From assembly GCF_947250775.1 (NCBI RefSeq), contig NZ_OX366349.1, positions 558,001 to 622,000 on the forward strand: a DNA stretch of 64,000 nucleotides, written 5' to 3'. The DNA is from Wolbachia endosymbiont (group A) of Rhinocyllus conicus (GTDB lineage Bacteria; Pseudomonadota; Alphaproteobacteria; Rickettsiales; Anaplasmataceae). The position numbers and the translations under genes are program-made. Positions 43,507 through 52,666 of the stretch are shown in pieces. Under the pieces are notes generated by a model. That model was not told the origin of the DNA. It did not search any database and saw only the letters and a list, made by a program, of their open reading frames with translations. Each line of letters opens with the position of its first letter. Position 1 is the first letter of the stretch.

Positions 43507-43707
43507 CTACTTTAATTTTTCTTCTTTAAATAATACGTGCCTTCTGACTACTGGGTCGTACTTCCTAAACTCCAGTTTTCTGGTGAGCTTTTTTGGATTA
43601 CGCTTTTTTACATAAAAATAGCCAGTTGATTTTTCTTCACCAGTTTTTGTTATCTTGATTGCAGTGCTGACTAACTTAACGAGCAAAGAAGCATTTTTTT
43701 TCGCCAT
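43507..43707 (-). CDS. rpmG: 50S ribosomal protein L33
   Basis: 66 aa when started at the ATG at 43707 (MAKKNASLLVKLVSTA); an in-frame frame upstream to 43755 is not L33-like. Diagnostic stretches are TGYFYVKKRNPKKLTRKLEF and KYDPVVRRHVLFKEEK. This is the zinc-free form without the CxxC pairs. Divergent from RNase E/G. Confidence 0.95.
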   Translation of the reverse strand: MAKKNASLLVKLVSTAIKITKTGEEKSTGYFYVKKRNPKKLTRKLEFRKYDPVVRRHVLFKEEKLK

Positions 43708-43856
43708 ACTTATAATGATATAATAAATTCTATGCGAGTTTATTACGCAAAACACTAAAAGTCAACCGAATAATGCAGATCGTAAAATTCTTGACAATCA
43801 ACAGTGCATTAAGTAGCATGAAGTTAACTTCAGAATGAAAAGCAAACGGTAAATAA

Positions 43857-45620
43857 GTGGCAAATAGTGGCAAAAGGTTATTATTGATAGAAAATTCTGC
43901 CTGTTCTAATGAGGTAAGAGTTGCCTTATCAGTTAATAATAAGGTTGTAGAATTTGAACAAGAATTCAAGGAAAAAAAACAATTAAGAGGTAATATATAC
44001 GTTGCTTATGTAAAGCGTATAGAGCCTTCTTTGCAAGCCGTATTTATTGAATATGGAAAAAACAAGCAAGGTTTTTTATCTTTTTCCGAGATATCTCTAG
44101 ATTACTTCAATATTCCAGAAAAAGAAAAGGAAATTATCTTTGAGGGCTACTCAAATGACGATTGTACAGAAGAAGCTTCAGCAAATGTTTCTTCAGATTC
44201 TGCAGCTAGTAAGAATGTCAACGAGTTAGGTAGTGGTTTTGTAAGAGAGGTACCTTTATATAAAAAATACAAATTACAAGATGTTATTTCAGTAAATCAA
44301 AAAGTATTGGTCCAGCTAACTAAAGAGGAACGAGGCAATAAAGGAGCTTCATTTACAACATACATAACTTTAGTGGGTAGATACTGTGTTTTCATGCCAA
44401 ATTCCATGAGTAAAGGTGGAGTGTCTCGCAGAATTGAAGATGCTAATGTCAGAAAGCAGTTAAAGGATATACTGAGTTCAATAAACTTGCCAAAAAGATC
44501 AGGTTTAATAGTAAGAACTGTTGGTTCAGGAAAAGATAAGAAAGAAATTGAGCAGGATTACAATTACTTATCCTCATTATGGCAGAGCATTCAAAAAAAT
44601 GCCTTCTCTGTAAATGCTCCATCATTAATTTACAACGAAGCAGATGTAATTATGAGATCTGTTCGTGATTTTTGTAGCGATGGTATAGAAGTCATAGTAT
44701 CTGGGAAGGAAGCTTTTGAAGCAGTGAGACAATATACTAAAAATGCATTAAAAGGTAGTAAGTTGCGTTACAGATTGTATAGAGGTTCTATCCCAATCTT
44801 TACTTACTATGGAATCGAAGATCAAATTTCTGAGTTATATAGCAATAGGGTAGAGTTGCCATCTGGTGGGTCTTTGGTAATAACTTTAACTGAGGCGTTT
44901 GTTTCAATAGACGTAAATTCAGGAAAGATGACAGGAGAAGATAGCATAGAAGAAACAGCTTATAGAACCAATATGGAAGCAGTACCTGAAATATCAAGAC
45001 AGGTGAATCTTAGGGGCCTATCAGGATTAATAGTAGTCGATTTTATTGACATGTTGAAATATCAGTATTGCAGAGCTGTTGAGTCTGCTATAAAGCAAGC
45101 GTTTAAAGACGATAAAGCTAAAGTTCAATTTAGCTACATAAATGACTTTGGTTTAATGGTATTTTCAAGACAAAGAATTAAACCAAACATACAAGAAATT
45201 AATACTACAGAGTGTTTACACTGCAAGGGTATTGGAAGAGTAAAATCGAACGAAGTAATTGTTGCATCGATACTAAGGGATTTACAACACATTGCTCATA
45301 GGAACCAAAATAAGTCTTTTGATTTAGTAGCGCATAGTGCGGTTATAGCGCATATTTTTAATAATAAAAGGAATACAGTTTCTACAATCGAAAAAGAGTT
45401 TAATATTACATTGAACATTAGTATTGATAACAGTTTAGATGTAAATACATTTGTTTTAAAACAAGGAGATGATGTTAATTCAAACGGTTATAAGCCATTA
45501 CAGAACTCTGGATACCAAATTGAGGATAGCAGCAATGAAGAAGTTGATAATTCAAATAAACTACGAGGCAATTTTTGGCTGACTAAATGGCTTTCGCGCT
45601 TTTTAAGTTCTAATAACTAA
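43857..45620 (+). CDS. rne: Ribonuclease E/G
   Basis: Single-strand endoribonuclease for mRNA decay and rRNA processing. 587 aa, close to the catalytic half of E. coli RNase E, with no long scaffold tail. The start is GTG at 43857. An S1 domain is split as usual (GNIYVAYVKRIEPSLQAVFI; KYKLQDVISVNQKVLVQLTK). The DNase I-like active site is in AFVSIDVNSGKMTGEDSIEE and LIVVDFIDM, and the zinc link is in CLHCKGIGRV. A run of acidic and Ser residues (about 95-125) interrupts the S1 domain, as in alphaproteobacterial enzymes. Confidence 0.93.
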   Translation: MANSGKRLLLIENSACSNEVRVALSVNNKVVEFEQEFKEKKQLRGNIYVAYVKRIEPSLQAVFIEYGKNKQGFLSFSEISLDYFNIPEKEKEIIFEGYSNDDCTEEASANVSSDSAASKNVNELGSGFVREVPLYKKYKLQDVISVNQKVLVQLTKEERGNKGASFTTYITLVGRYCVFMPNSMSKGGVSRRIEDANVRKQLKDILSSINLPKRSGLIVRTVGSGKDKKEIEQDYNYLSSLWQSIQKNAFSVNAPSLIYNEADVIMRSVRDFCSDGIEVIVSGKEAFEAVRQYTKNALKGSKLRYRLYRGSIPIFTYYGIEDQISELYSNRVELPSGGSLVITLTEAFVSIDVNSGKMTGEDSIEETAYRTNMEAVPEISRQVNLRGLSGLIVVDFIDMLKYQYCRAVESAIKQAFKDDKAKVQFSYINDFGLMVFSRQRIKPNIQEINTTECLHCKGIGRVKSNEVIVASILRDLQHIAHRNQNKSFDLVAHSAVIAHIFNNKRNTVSTIEKEFNITLNISIDNSLDVNTFVLKQGDDVNSNGYKPLQNSGYQIEDSSNEEVDNSNKLRGNFWLTKWLSRFLSSNN

Positions 45621-45639
45621 TTAGAAACCCTAAATTGGG

Positions 45640-45668
45640 CTTGTAATTAATAAGTCCTATACTTATAT
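45640..45668 (+). promoter_or_regulatory. Candidate heat-shock (RpoH) promoter of dnaK
   Basis: CTTG at 45640-45643 and CTTATAT at 45662-45668 are 18 bases apart, about 40 bases before the dnaK ATG. This fits my recollection of the alphaproteobacterial RpoH pattern CTTG-N17/18-CYTATNT. Position upstream of dnaK strengthens the call; it is unproven by transcript data. Confidence 0.45.
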
Positions 45669-45707
45669 ATTCTTATATCAGATAATATTTACAATGGGGT
45701 ACTCATT

Positions 45708-47630
45708 ATGGGAAGAGCAATAGGCATAGATCTCGGAACAACAAATTCTTGTGTTGCAATAATGCAGGGCAAGGATACAAAGGTAATAGAAAATAAAGAA
45801 GGGGCAAGAACTACTCCATCTATAGTTGCATTTACTTCGTCAGGAGAAAGGTTGATTGGCGCTCCTGCAAAAAGACAAGCAACCACCAATGCAAGTAATA
45901 CTTTTTTTGCTACTAAGAGATTAATAGGCCGTCAATACGGTGATTCTGAAATGAAAAATCTAAACGTGCCGTATAAAGTGTTTGCAGCAAAAAATGGTGA
46001 CGCATGGGTTAAAACCACTGATAATAAAGAATACTCTCCTAGTCAAATTGGTGCATTCATACTACAAAGCATGAAAGAAGCAGCAGAAGCTTATCTTGGA
46101 GAGGAAGTAAAAGATGCTGTGATAACAGTGCCAGCATACTTCAACGACTCTCAACGTCAAGCGACAAAAGATGCAGGAAAAATCGCCGGATTAAATGTGC
46201 TCAGAATAGTAAATGAACCGACTGCTGCAGCGCTTGCTTATGGTCTTGATAAGAAACATGGGCACACAATAGTGGTATATGACCTTGGTGGTGGTACATT
46301 TGATGTCTCAATACTTGAAATAGGTGAAGGGGTTTTTGAAGTAAAGGCTACAAATGGTGACACTCATCTTGGAGGTGAAGACTTTGATAACGCAATAGTG
46401 AGTTATTTACTAGATGAATTCAAGAAAAGTAATGGCATTGATTTGAAAAATGATCCAATGGCTATGCAAAGAATCAAAGAAGCTGCTGAAAAAGCGAAAA
46501 TTGAATTATCAAGTGCAATGGAAACGGAAATAAATCTACCGTTTATTACAGCTGATGCAAGTGGTCCAAAACACTTAAATATGAAATTAACGAGAGCAAA
46601 ACTTGAAAGCTTAGTGAATGATTTAATCGAAAGAACTATGGCTCCTTGTAAAAAAGCTCTTGAGGATGCTGGTTTGTCTGCTAGTCAAATTGGCGAAGTG
46701 GTTCTCGTTGGTGGCATGACTCGTATGCCAAAAGTCATAGAGAAAGTTAAAGAATTCTTTGGCAAAGATCCACATAGAGGAGTAAATCCTGATGAAGTTG
46801 TAGCAATTGGAGCTGCAATACAGGCGGGAATCATTCAAGGTGATGTAAGAGATGTGTTACTACTTGACGTGACTCCACTTTCTCTTGGTATTGAGACTCT
46901 AGGAGGAGTATTCACTCCACTTATTGAACGTAATACTACTATTCCTACTAAAAAATCTCAGGTGTTTTCAACTGCAGAAGATAACCAAACAGCCGTTACA
47001 ATTAAGGTACATCAAGGTGAAAGAAAATTGGCGGTTGATAACAAGCTACTTGGTCAGTTTAGTTTGGAAGGGATACCTCCTGCTCCTCGTGGAGTTCCTC
47101 AGATCGAAGTAACATTTGACATAGATGCAAATGGAATAGCACACGTTTCTGCAAAAGATAAAGCTACTGGAAAAGAGCAAAAAATACGCATTCAATCTTC
47201 AGGTGGTCTATCTGATGATGAAATAAATCGCATGGTAAAAGAAGCTGAAGAAAAAGCGCAAGAAGATGAAAAGCGCAAAAAGTTTATTGAAGTGAAGAAT
47301 CAAGCGGATAGTTTAGTTCATTCTACAGAAAAGTCTCTGACAGAGTATGGTGATAAAGTTTCACCAGAAGATAAATCTGCTATTGAAAATGCAGTTAACG
47401 AATTAAAAGAAGTTAGTAAATCTGATAACATTGATGACGCTGATTCAATCCAGCAGAAAGTTACTAATCTTTCTCAATTATCTATGAAACTTGGAGAAGC
47501 TATGTATAATGCCTCACAACAAAATAGTGCTGGAAATGGCTTTTCATCAGAAGGGAATCCAAATGATAAAGAAGAAAAAGTAGTAGATTCTGATTATCAA
47601 GACATAGATAATAAGGAAGAGAATAAATAA
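45708..47630 (+). CDS. dnaK: Chaperone DnaK (Hsp70)
   Basis: ATP-dependent protein-folding chaperone, 640 aa, normal length. The ATPase signatures are IGIDLGTTNSC, VYDLGGGTFDVSI and VVLVGGMTRMPKVIEKV. The substrate domain has DVTPLSLGIETLGGVFTPLI. The C-terminal tail is short and acidic (KVVDSDYQDIDNKEENK). dnaJ and grpE are not adjacent. A heat-shock-type promoter is visible upstream. Confidence 0.98.
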   Translation: MGRAIGIDLGTTNSCVAIMQGKDTKVIENKEGARTTPSIVAFTSSGERLIGAPAKRQATTNASNTFFATKRLIGRQYGDSEMKNLNVPYKVFAAKNGDAWVKTTDNKEYSPSQIGAFILQSMKEAAEAYLGEEVKDAVITVPAYFNDSQRQATKDAGKIAGLNVLRIVNEPTAAALAYGLDKKHGHTIVVYDLGGGTFDVSILEIGEGVFEVKATNGDTHLGGEDFDNAIVSYLLDEFKKSNGIDLKNDPMAMQRIKEAAEKAKIELSSAMETEINLPFITADASGPKHLNMKLTRAKLESLVNDLIERTMAPCKKALEDAGLSASQIGEVVLVGGMTRMPKVIEKVKEFFGKDPHRGVNPDEVVAIGAAIQAGIIQGDVRDVLLLDVTPLSLGIETLGGVFTPLIERNTTIPTKKSQVFSTAEDNQTAVTIKVHQGERKLAVDNKLLGQFSLEGIPPAPRGVPQIEVTFDIDANGIAHVSAKDKATGKEQKIRIQSSGGLSDDEINRMVKEAEEKAQEDEKRKKFIEVKNQADSLVHSTEKSLTEYGDKVSPEDKSAIENAVNELKEVSKSDNIDDADSIQQKVTNLSQLSMKLGEAMYNASQQNSAGNGFSSEGNPNDKEEKVVDSDYQDIDNKEENK

Positions 47631-47656
47631 GGGTGTATTGTTATATCACTTTTCCT

Positions 47657-47692
47657 GTCATCCCAGTGTCAGCTACTTGGATGACAAGAGGA
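47657..47692. repeat. Palindromic repeat between dnaK and bolA
   Basis: TGTCATCCCAGTGTCAGCTA followed by CTTGGATGACA fills most of the dnaK-bolA spacer. As RNA it could form a hairpin between the two cistrons and partly separate their expression. Confidence 0.8.
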
Positions 47693-47718
47693 GCATGTTG
47701 TTGCTTAAAGAAACCATT

Positions 47719-48003
47719 ATGGATATTATTAAAACAATAGAAGAAAAGATACGCGATTCGATAGATGTAATTGATATCAACATTGTCGATGAATCAGCAA
47801 AGCATGCTGATCATTATTTTGCTTCATCTTCAACATTACCTTCGCACATTAAATTGATATTAATATCTGACGGCTTTATTGGAATGAGCATTCTAAAAAG
47901 ACATAAGTTGATTTATGAGTTATTGAAGGGTGAGATAGAGCTAATACATGCAATTTCTCTTCACTTGTATACGCAAAACGAGTACAATTTAAAAAATAAA
48001 TAA
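47719..48003 (+). CDS. BolA-family protein
   Basis: 94 aa from the ATG at 47719 (MDIIKTIEEKIRDSIDV). An in-frame ATG at 47695 gives nine more residues, but its GAGGAG lies almost against the start codon and belongs to the repeat. The fold is shown by VIDINIVDESAKHADHYFAS, HIKLILISDGFIGMSILKRH and a final helix. BolA proteins work with monothiol glutaredoxins in iron-sulfur handling. The signature H-x7-8-E ligand region is altered, and the partner is not in the window. Followed by metC after 7 bases. Confidence 0.85.
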   Translation: MDIIKTIEEKIRDSIDVIDINIVDESAKHADHYFASSSTLPSHIKLILISDGFIGMSILKRHKLIYELLKGEIELIHAISLHLYTQNEYNLKNK

Positions 48004-48010
48004 TAAAAAT

Positions 48011-49252
48011 GTGAAGGAAGAGTCTATATTAGTTAAAGCAGGAAGAAAATTTAATGACTATAAAGGTTCTATGAACCCGCCAGTTTATCATTCTTCTACC
48101 ATATTATTTCCTACTTACAAGGACTACTTAAATGCAGCAAATGGAGAAAGTATATACGATGTAATCAACGATGGTGTTGCAAGGGATTATAGCTACAGTA
48201 ATGTTGGTACTCCTACTGTCCATTATCTTTCAAATGCACTGGCTGAAATTGAAGGGAGTGGACAAGCGCTTATTTATCCTTCCGGACTATTTGCACTTAC
48301 TTTTGCTATTTTGACTTTCACTAAAGCAGGCTCGCACGTTTTAATTCAAGATAATAGTTATTATAGGCTTAGGAGGTTTGCAGAAAATGAGCTACCAAAA
48401 AGAGGAACAGAAGTAACTTTTTATGATCCAACGCAGGATATAACTGATTTAATTCAGAGTAATACTTCATTGATAATGATCGAGACTCCTGGTTCTATAA
48501 TGTTTGAGATTTCGAATATAGAGCATATAGTAAAAGTTGCTAAAGAACATGGAATCGTAACCGTTTGCGACAATTCATGGGCCACTCCTTTGTTATTTAA
48601 GCCGCTTGATTATGGAATTGATGTTGCACTATATTCAGTGACAAAGTATCTAGCCGGTCACTCAGATTTAGTTATGGGAGCTATTATTGCTGAAGGTGAA
48701 ATTTTTAAATTGCTTTATGAGAGCTATAAAAATTATGGAGTAACCATTCAATCGCACGACTGCTACCTTGCACACAGGGGACTAAGAACACTGCACACAC
48801 GTATGAAAAGGCACCAAAATACAGCAATGGAAGTGGCAAAGTGGCTAGAAGCACAGCAAAAAGTTAGAAAGGTTTTATATCCAGCACTTCCCTCCCATCC
48901 TCAACACGAATTATGGAAAAGTTACTTCAAAGGAGCAAGCGGCACATTCAGTATAGCACTGGATAGAGAATATTCATGTGAAGAACTAAGCTGCATGGTT
49001 GATCATATGAAAATTTTTAGTATTGGTGCTTCTTGGGGAGGGTGCGACAGTTTGATATTACCAGTAGATCGTAGATCTATGTCAAGATCTGTAATGAATT
49101 CAGATTGTGGTGGAAGTTTCGTGCGAATATTTTGTGGACTGGAAGATCCTGAAGATTTAATCTTTGACCTTAATGACGCACTAAAAAGGTTACCATGTTT
49201 AGACTTTCAAAACGATGAAGTAGGACATGAAACTGAGAGAATTACTGCATGA
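48011..49252 (+). CDS. metC: PLP-dependent cystathionine beta-lyase (Cys/Met metabolism family)
   Basis: Fold-type I PLP enzyme, 413 aa. The start is GTG at 48011 with the previous gene 7 bases away. Visible features are NPPVYHSSTILFPTY, the PLP-lysine motif YSVTKYLAGHSDLVMG (K212), SYSNVGTPTVHYLSNALA and the late SIGASWGGCDSLI. It would cleave cystathionine to homocysteine, or act as a cysteine desulfhydrase; since methionine synthesis is mostly lost in Wolbachia, the real substrate is uncertain. One proposed role in related symbionts is conversion between L- and D-amino acids for a minimal peptidoglycan, which would fit the overlap with murE; that is inference. Confidence 0.88.
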   Translation: MKEESILVKAGRKFNDYKGSMNPPVYHSSTILFPTYKDYLNAANGESIYDVINDGVARDYSYSNVGTPTVHYLSNALAEIEGSGQALIYPSGLFALTFAILTFTKAGSHVLIQDNSYYRLRRFAENELPKRGTEVTFYDPTQDITDLIQSNTSLIMIETPGSIMFEISNIEHIVKVAKEHGIVTVCDNSWATPLLFKPLDYGIDVALYSVTKYLAGHSDLVMGAIIAEGEIFKLLYESYKNYGVTIQSHDCYLAHRGLRTLHTRMKRHQNTAMEVAKWLEAQQKVRKVLYPALPSHPQHELWKSYFKGASGTFSIALDREYSCEELSCMVDHMKIFSIGASWGGCDSLILPVDRRSMSRSVMNSDCGGSFVRIFCGLEDPEDLIFDLNDALKRLPCLDFQNDEVGHETERITA

Positions 49253-50795
49253 TATTGTTGATGTTAACTTTGACGTTGAAATCAAGGGCGTTACATGTAA
49301 TCCCAAGAGAGTCAAGGAAGGTTATCTTTTTGTTTGTGTGTCTGCGGTGTCATTCCAGCGCGTGACGCTGGAATCTAGAAAACCAGCATGTATCCAGATT
49401 TTTCCTACTGAATCCCAGTATCACGCACACGACTGTGTAGACGTTGTCATACAAGGAACCAAAAAAGATGTCATCCCAGTGCTTGACTACTTGGATCCAG
49501 AAAATTTAATTGCAAATGAGCACACTAGGCAATTGTATAATAAAAACTGGATTCCAGTGTCACGCACTGGAATGACAGATACTTCGAGCTTTGCAGTGCT
49601 TGAACACCCAAATCCTCAAGAAATATACAGCGAAATAGTCAGCAGGTTTTATCAATTCAAACAGCCCAAATATGTTGCTGCTGTAACGGGTACGAATGGT
49701 AAAACTTCAGTAGTAGAATTTTGCCGCCAGATCTGGCAAAACTCTGGCTATAATGCTGCGTCTATTGGAACACTTGGAACATGCATCAATAATGGTAGAA
49801 AAGGTAATAGCAACAGTCTTACCACTCCAGATGCAGATGACCTTTACGCAACATTGCGTGGTATAAATGTAGAACACTTAGTGTTAGAAGCATCAAGTCA
49901 TGGGATTGATCAATATAGAATCCATGGATTAAAGTTGAGTGCTGCAGCTTTTACTAATTTCTCGCAAGATCATTTAGATTACCATAAAAATCTTGGTGAA
50001 TATTTAGAAACTAAAAAAAGGTTATTTTACGAGGTATTACCAGAAGGAAAAACAGCGATTTTAAATGCGGATATAGATGAATACTACGCGTTGCTTAAGA
50101 TAGCTGAAAAACGCAGCAACAAAATTATCACCTATGGAAAAACAGGCTCTGATATTACTTTATTGGAGCAAACACCAACCCCTAATGGTCAACACCTTAC
50201 AATAAAAATTGGTGGTGAAATTTATGACATGTTTTTTCCAGTTTTAGGAAAATTTCAGGCATATAATCTGCTATGTGCAATGGGTATAGTTACCTCGTCT
50301 GGACTGAATTACAGAGAAATATCTATAGGTAAACTCGTTTCTCCACCAGGAAGAATGGAAAAAGTGAAACCTTTTGCATTTGTGGATTACGCTCATACTC
50401 CAAGTGCGCTTAAACAAGCCCTATTGTCTTTAAAATGGCACTTCAATAAAAAAATAATTCTAGTTTTTGGTTGTGGTGGCAATCGTGATCAAACAAAACG
50501 CGCAGAAATGGGTAAAGTAGCACAAATATATGCAGACAAAGTGATAATCACGGATGACAATCCGCGTGATGAGAATCCTGCAGAAATTCGTCGTGGTATT
50601 TTACTACATTGCCCTAATGCGCTAGAGATAGAAGATAGAAGAGAAGCTATAGAGAAAGGAGTAGATATTGCCTATAACGAGGGTATGATTCTGCTAGTTG
50701 CAGGAAAGGGGCACGAAGGATACCAAATCGTGAGCGGCCAAACTTTTGAATTCAGTGATGTTGAGGTTATTAAAAATCATGCCTTAACATACTGA
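49227..50795 (+). CDS. murE: UDP-MurNAc-tripeptide synthetase with two in-frame palindromic-repeat insertions
   Basis: Adds meso-DAP to UDP-MurNAc-dipeptide for lipid II. 522 aa, longer than the usual ~480-490. The ATP loop AAVTGTNGKTSVVEF (K159) is present, with LEASSHGIDQYRIHG, FTNFSQDHLDYH, PPGRMEKV and the DAP-recognition motif DDNPRDENP. The N-terminal domain contains two repeat-derived segments: VSFQRVTLESRKPAC (from 49348) and DVIPVLDYLDPENLIANEHT, then RQLYNKNWIPVSRTGMT (from 49469). The enzyme core is untouched. It starts 26 bases inside metC. Confidence 0.94.
   Translation: MKLRELLHDIVDVNFDVEIKGVTCNPKRVKEGYLFVCVSAVSFQRVTLESRKPACIQIFPTESQYHAHDCVDVVIQGTKKDVIPVLDYLDPENLIANEHTRQLYNKNWIPVSRTGMTDTSSFAVLEHPNPQEIYSEIVSRFYQFKQPKYVAAVTGTNGKTSVVEFCRQIWQNSGYNAASIGTLGTCINNGRKGNSNSLTTPDADDLYATLRGINVEHLVLEASSHGIDQYRIHGLKLSAAAFTNFSQDHLDYHKNLGEYLETKKRLFYEVLPEGKTAILNADIDEYYALLKIAEKRSNKIITYGKTGSDITLLEQTPTPNGQHLTIKIGGEIYDMFFPVLGKFQAYNLLCAMGIVTSSGLNYREISIGKLVSPPGRMEKVKPFAFVDYAHTPSALKQALLSLKWHFNKKIILVFGCGGNRDQTKRAEMGKVAQIYADKVIITDDNPRDENPAEIRRGILLHCPNALEIEDRREAIEKGVDIAYNEGMILLVAGKGHEGYQIVSGQTFEFSDVEVIKNHALTY
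49348..49376. repeat. First palindromic element inside murE
   Basis: TGTCATTCCAGCG CGTGACGCTGGAAT, read in frame as VSFQRVTLE. The same nucleotide unit is intergenic at 13473-13498. Confidence 0.8.
49469..49577. repeat. Second, long palindromic element inside murE
   Basis: A 109-bp composite: TGTCATCCCAGTGCTTGACT at the left, GGATCCAGAAAATTTAATTG, a central AATGAGCACACTAGGCAATT module, and ATTCCAGTGTCACGCACTGG with AATGACA at the right. The same long form is found in addB (62541-62644) and, shortened, in purL (61071-61173), read in the same frame each time. Confidence 0.85.
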
Positions 50796-50864
50796 TTTTC
50801 ACAATGGGCTTACCTCCGTATCTGTTCAGGGACGTGGCTAATGTGCGAATATTGAAGCAAAAGT

Positions 50865-50893
50865 GATGTCATCCCAGTGCTTGACACTGGGAT
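50865..50893. repeat. Palindromic repeat hosting MITE copy 2
   Basis: TGTCATCCCAGTGCTTGACA and CTGGGAT form the left part of the palindrome. The MITE is inserted in its right arm. The rest of 50796-50864 shows nothing recognisable. Confidence 0.8.
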
Positions 50894-51219
50894 GGCTTTG
50901 TTGCATCGCTACTTATGAAAGGCTAACTATAGCTAGGATTATAAGCAACCTATTGAAAATCTTGTTTTTTTGCAATCAATCTGATCAAATTTAAGAATAG
51001 TAATTTATTATTTATATTAATAAACTTAATTCTATTGAAAATAGCTAAAGCATTGAAATTCTTGAATTTTAGCCGGATTAGTGAGTGGTAGTGAAATTTC
51101 TTTTACTCAAATTTAGGTATTCACTGACCGTTCTTGTTATAAATACCAGAATAATAAGCTACTGATATTCTCCATCTTTTTTATCTTTAATCCATCATAG
51201 CTAGCGATGCAACAAAGCC
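50894..51219. mobile_element. MITE of 326 bp, copy 2 (inverted relative to copy 1)
   Basis: Ends GGCTTTGTTGCATCGCTA/TAGCGATGCAACAAAGCC and a perfect 9-bp duplication CACTGGGAT (50885-50893, 51220-51228), the same target as copy 1. The interior is the reverse complement of 22219-22544. No frame. Confidence 0.88.
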
Positions 51220-51394
51220 CACTGGGATCCAGGAAAAAAAGAGCATAGATCCAGTGGATGGCAGGGATTGGTGTCATGAAAGTAGCTGATGCTGGAATTT
51301 AGCTTTTTATGCAACCTTATCAATTTAGTATAAGATCAGCTACTTTTCATACTCAACAAATCAGTTTACAAGCAAACTTTCCTGGATCCCAGTG

Positions 51395-52481
51395 GGCTTT
51401 GTTGCATAGCAACCGAAAAAATCTGGTGGCTACTGACAAAATTCATTATAAATAACCATTTAACTGTTGAAGAAAAAATATGCCACAGAAAATGAAAGTC
51501 AGTAACCAAAACGAATATAACAAATTCCTTGAAAAAAGGGGAAATATTTTTCGTTACATCGATGAAGCTATCGAAAATTGGTATGAAAATAGTCCAAAAA
51601 TGCAGGGCGGCAACTATATTTACAGTGATAAAGTCGTAATTTTGGTGCATATAATTGTCAATCTTTTTAGAATTGGGTTAAGACAAACGGTGGGGTTTAT
51701 AAAAGGATATCTGCAACAAATAGGAAAAAATTTGGCAGTTATCAGCTATTCACAAGCATCAAGAAGGTTTAAAAAACTTAATATTAAGATAAATGATTGC
51801 AGGGTTGATAAAAGCAACATGGAAAATATTGAAATTATCATAGATAGCACAAGTATCAGCATTTACAGTAACACTCCTGGCCACAGTAAGGAAAACAGTG
51901 CAGATAGAAAGTACCGAAGCTACGAGCAAGTAAGAAAGTTACATGTTATGTTAAGTGTGAATAGTAAAAAAGCTATAGCTGCAAGATACAGTAATGGCGT
52001 CTACTCTGACCACTATGGAGCTTGCGATTTGCTTGAAGAAGTTAATTTTCAGCACAAAATAAAAGCATTATATGCAGATAGGGCATACGATAGGCACAAA
52101 CTTTATAAATTGTGTAAGAAATACGATATAAAGACAAAAGTTCTACCAAAAAAGGATGCAGCAGAACATTCAAAAATAGATTATATGTCTGACAGGAATG
52201 CTGCTATTAGGTTAATAAAATTATATGGACAAGATGGTGTAAAAGAGTGGAAAAAGGAAGCAATTTATGGAAAGAGATCTTACATAGAAGGATTTTTCTC
52301 AAGGTTGAAGCAAGTATTTGGATTTAGCTTTAGGAATAAATCTGAAGTAAATCGTGAAAAAGAATTACTAATTAAGTGCTATTTGCTCAACAAATTCACT
52401 GATATTGGTATGGCTAAATTTGAAATCATTACATAAATTTGTCGTAAACCATCACTGCTTAAGGTGCTATGCAACAAAGCC
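51395..52481 (+). mobile_element. IS5-family insertion sequence, copy E
   Basis: 1,087 bp with a perfect 9-bp duplication ATCCCAGTG (51386-51394, 52482-52490) from the palindromic repeat. It is 175 bases from MITE copy 2. The gap 51220-51394 holds only repeat fragments (GGATCCAGG, CTGGATCCCAGTG) and A+T-rich sequence. Confidence 0.92.
51480..52436 (+). CDS. IS5-family DDE transposase (copy E)
   Basis: 318 aa with intact Asp122, Asp200 and Glu270, identical at the protein level to copy D. It starts 85 bases inside the element and ends 45 bases before its right end. Confidence 0.92.
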   Translation: MPQKMKVSNQNEYNKFLEKRGNIFRYIDEAIENWYENSPKMQGGNYIYSDKVVILVHIIVNLFRIGLRQTVGFIKGYLQQIGKNLAVISYSQASRRFKKLNIKINDCRVDKSNMENIEIIIDSTSISIYSNTPGHSKENSADRKYRSYEQVRKLHVMLSVNSKKAIAARYSNGVYSDHYGACDLLEEVNFQHKIKALYADRAYDRHKLYKLCKKYDIKTKVLPKKDAAEHSKIDYMSDRNAAIRLIKLYGQDGVKEWKKEAIYGKRSYIEGFFSRLKQVFGFSFRNKSEVNREKELLIKCYLLNKFTDIGMAKFEIIT

Positions 52482-52660
52482 ATCCCAGTGTCAAGCACTG
52501 GGATGACATCATCCTGGTAGACAATGTTCGTACAGCTGTGTGTCGGGGCACTGGGATGACACCCTCCTTGGCAGACAATGTTCGTACAGCTATGTGCGTA
52601 ACGCTGGCACTGGAATCTAGAAAAAAATAGATCCAAGTAGTCAAGCTACTTGGATGACAC
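52482..52660. repeat. Palindromic repeats with two CAATGTTCGTACAG modules
   Basis: ATCCCAGTGTCAAGCACTGG then GATGACA, a module GACAATGTTCGTACAGCTGT at 52520-52539, CACTGGGATGACA, a second module GACAATGTTCGTACAGCTAT at 52574-52593, and a GGATCCAAGTAGTCAAGCTA arm ending in CTTGGATGACA. It fills the gap between IS copy E and comF. Confidence 0.85.
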
Positions 52661-52666
52661 TGACTG

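Noticed and set aside
52379..52644. Two minus-strand frames at the right edge of IS copy E with VIPVPRH and DVIPVLDTGMA
   Set aside because: They are made of palindromic repeats and IS end sequence, with no independent coding signal.
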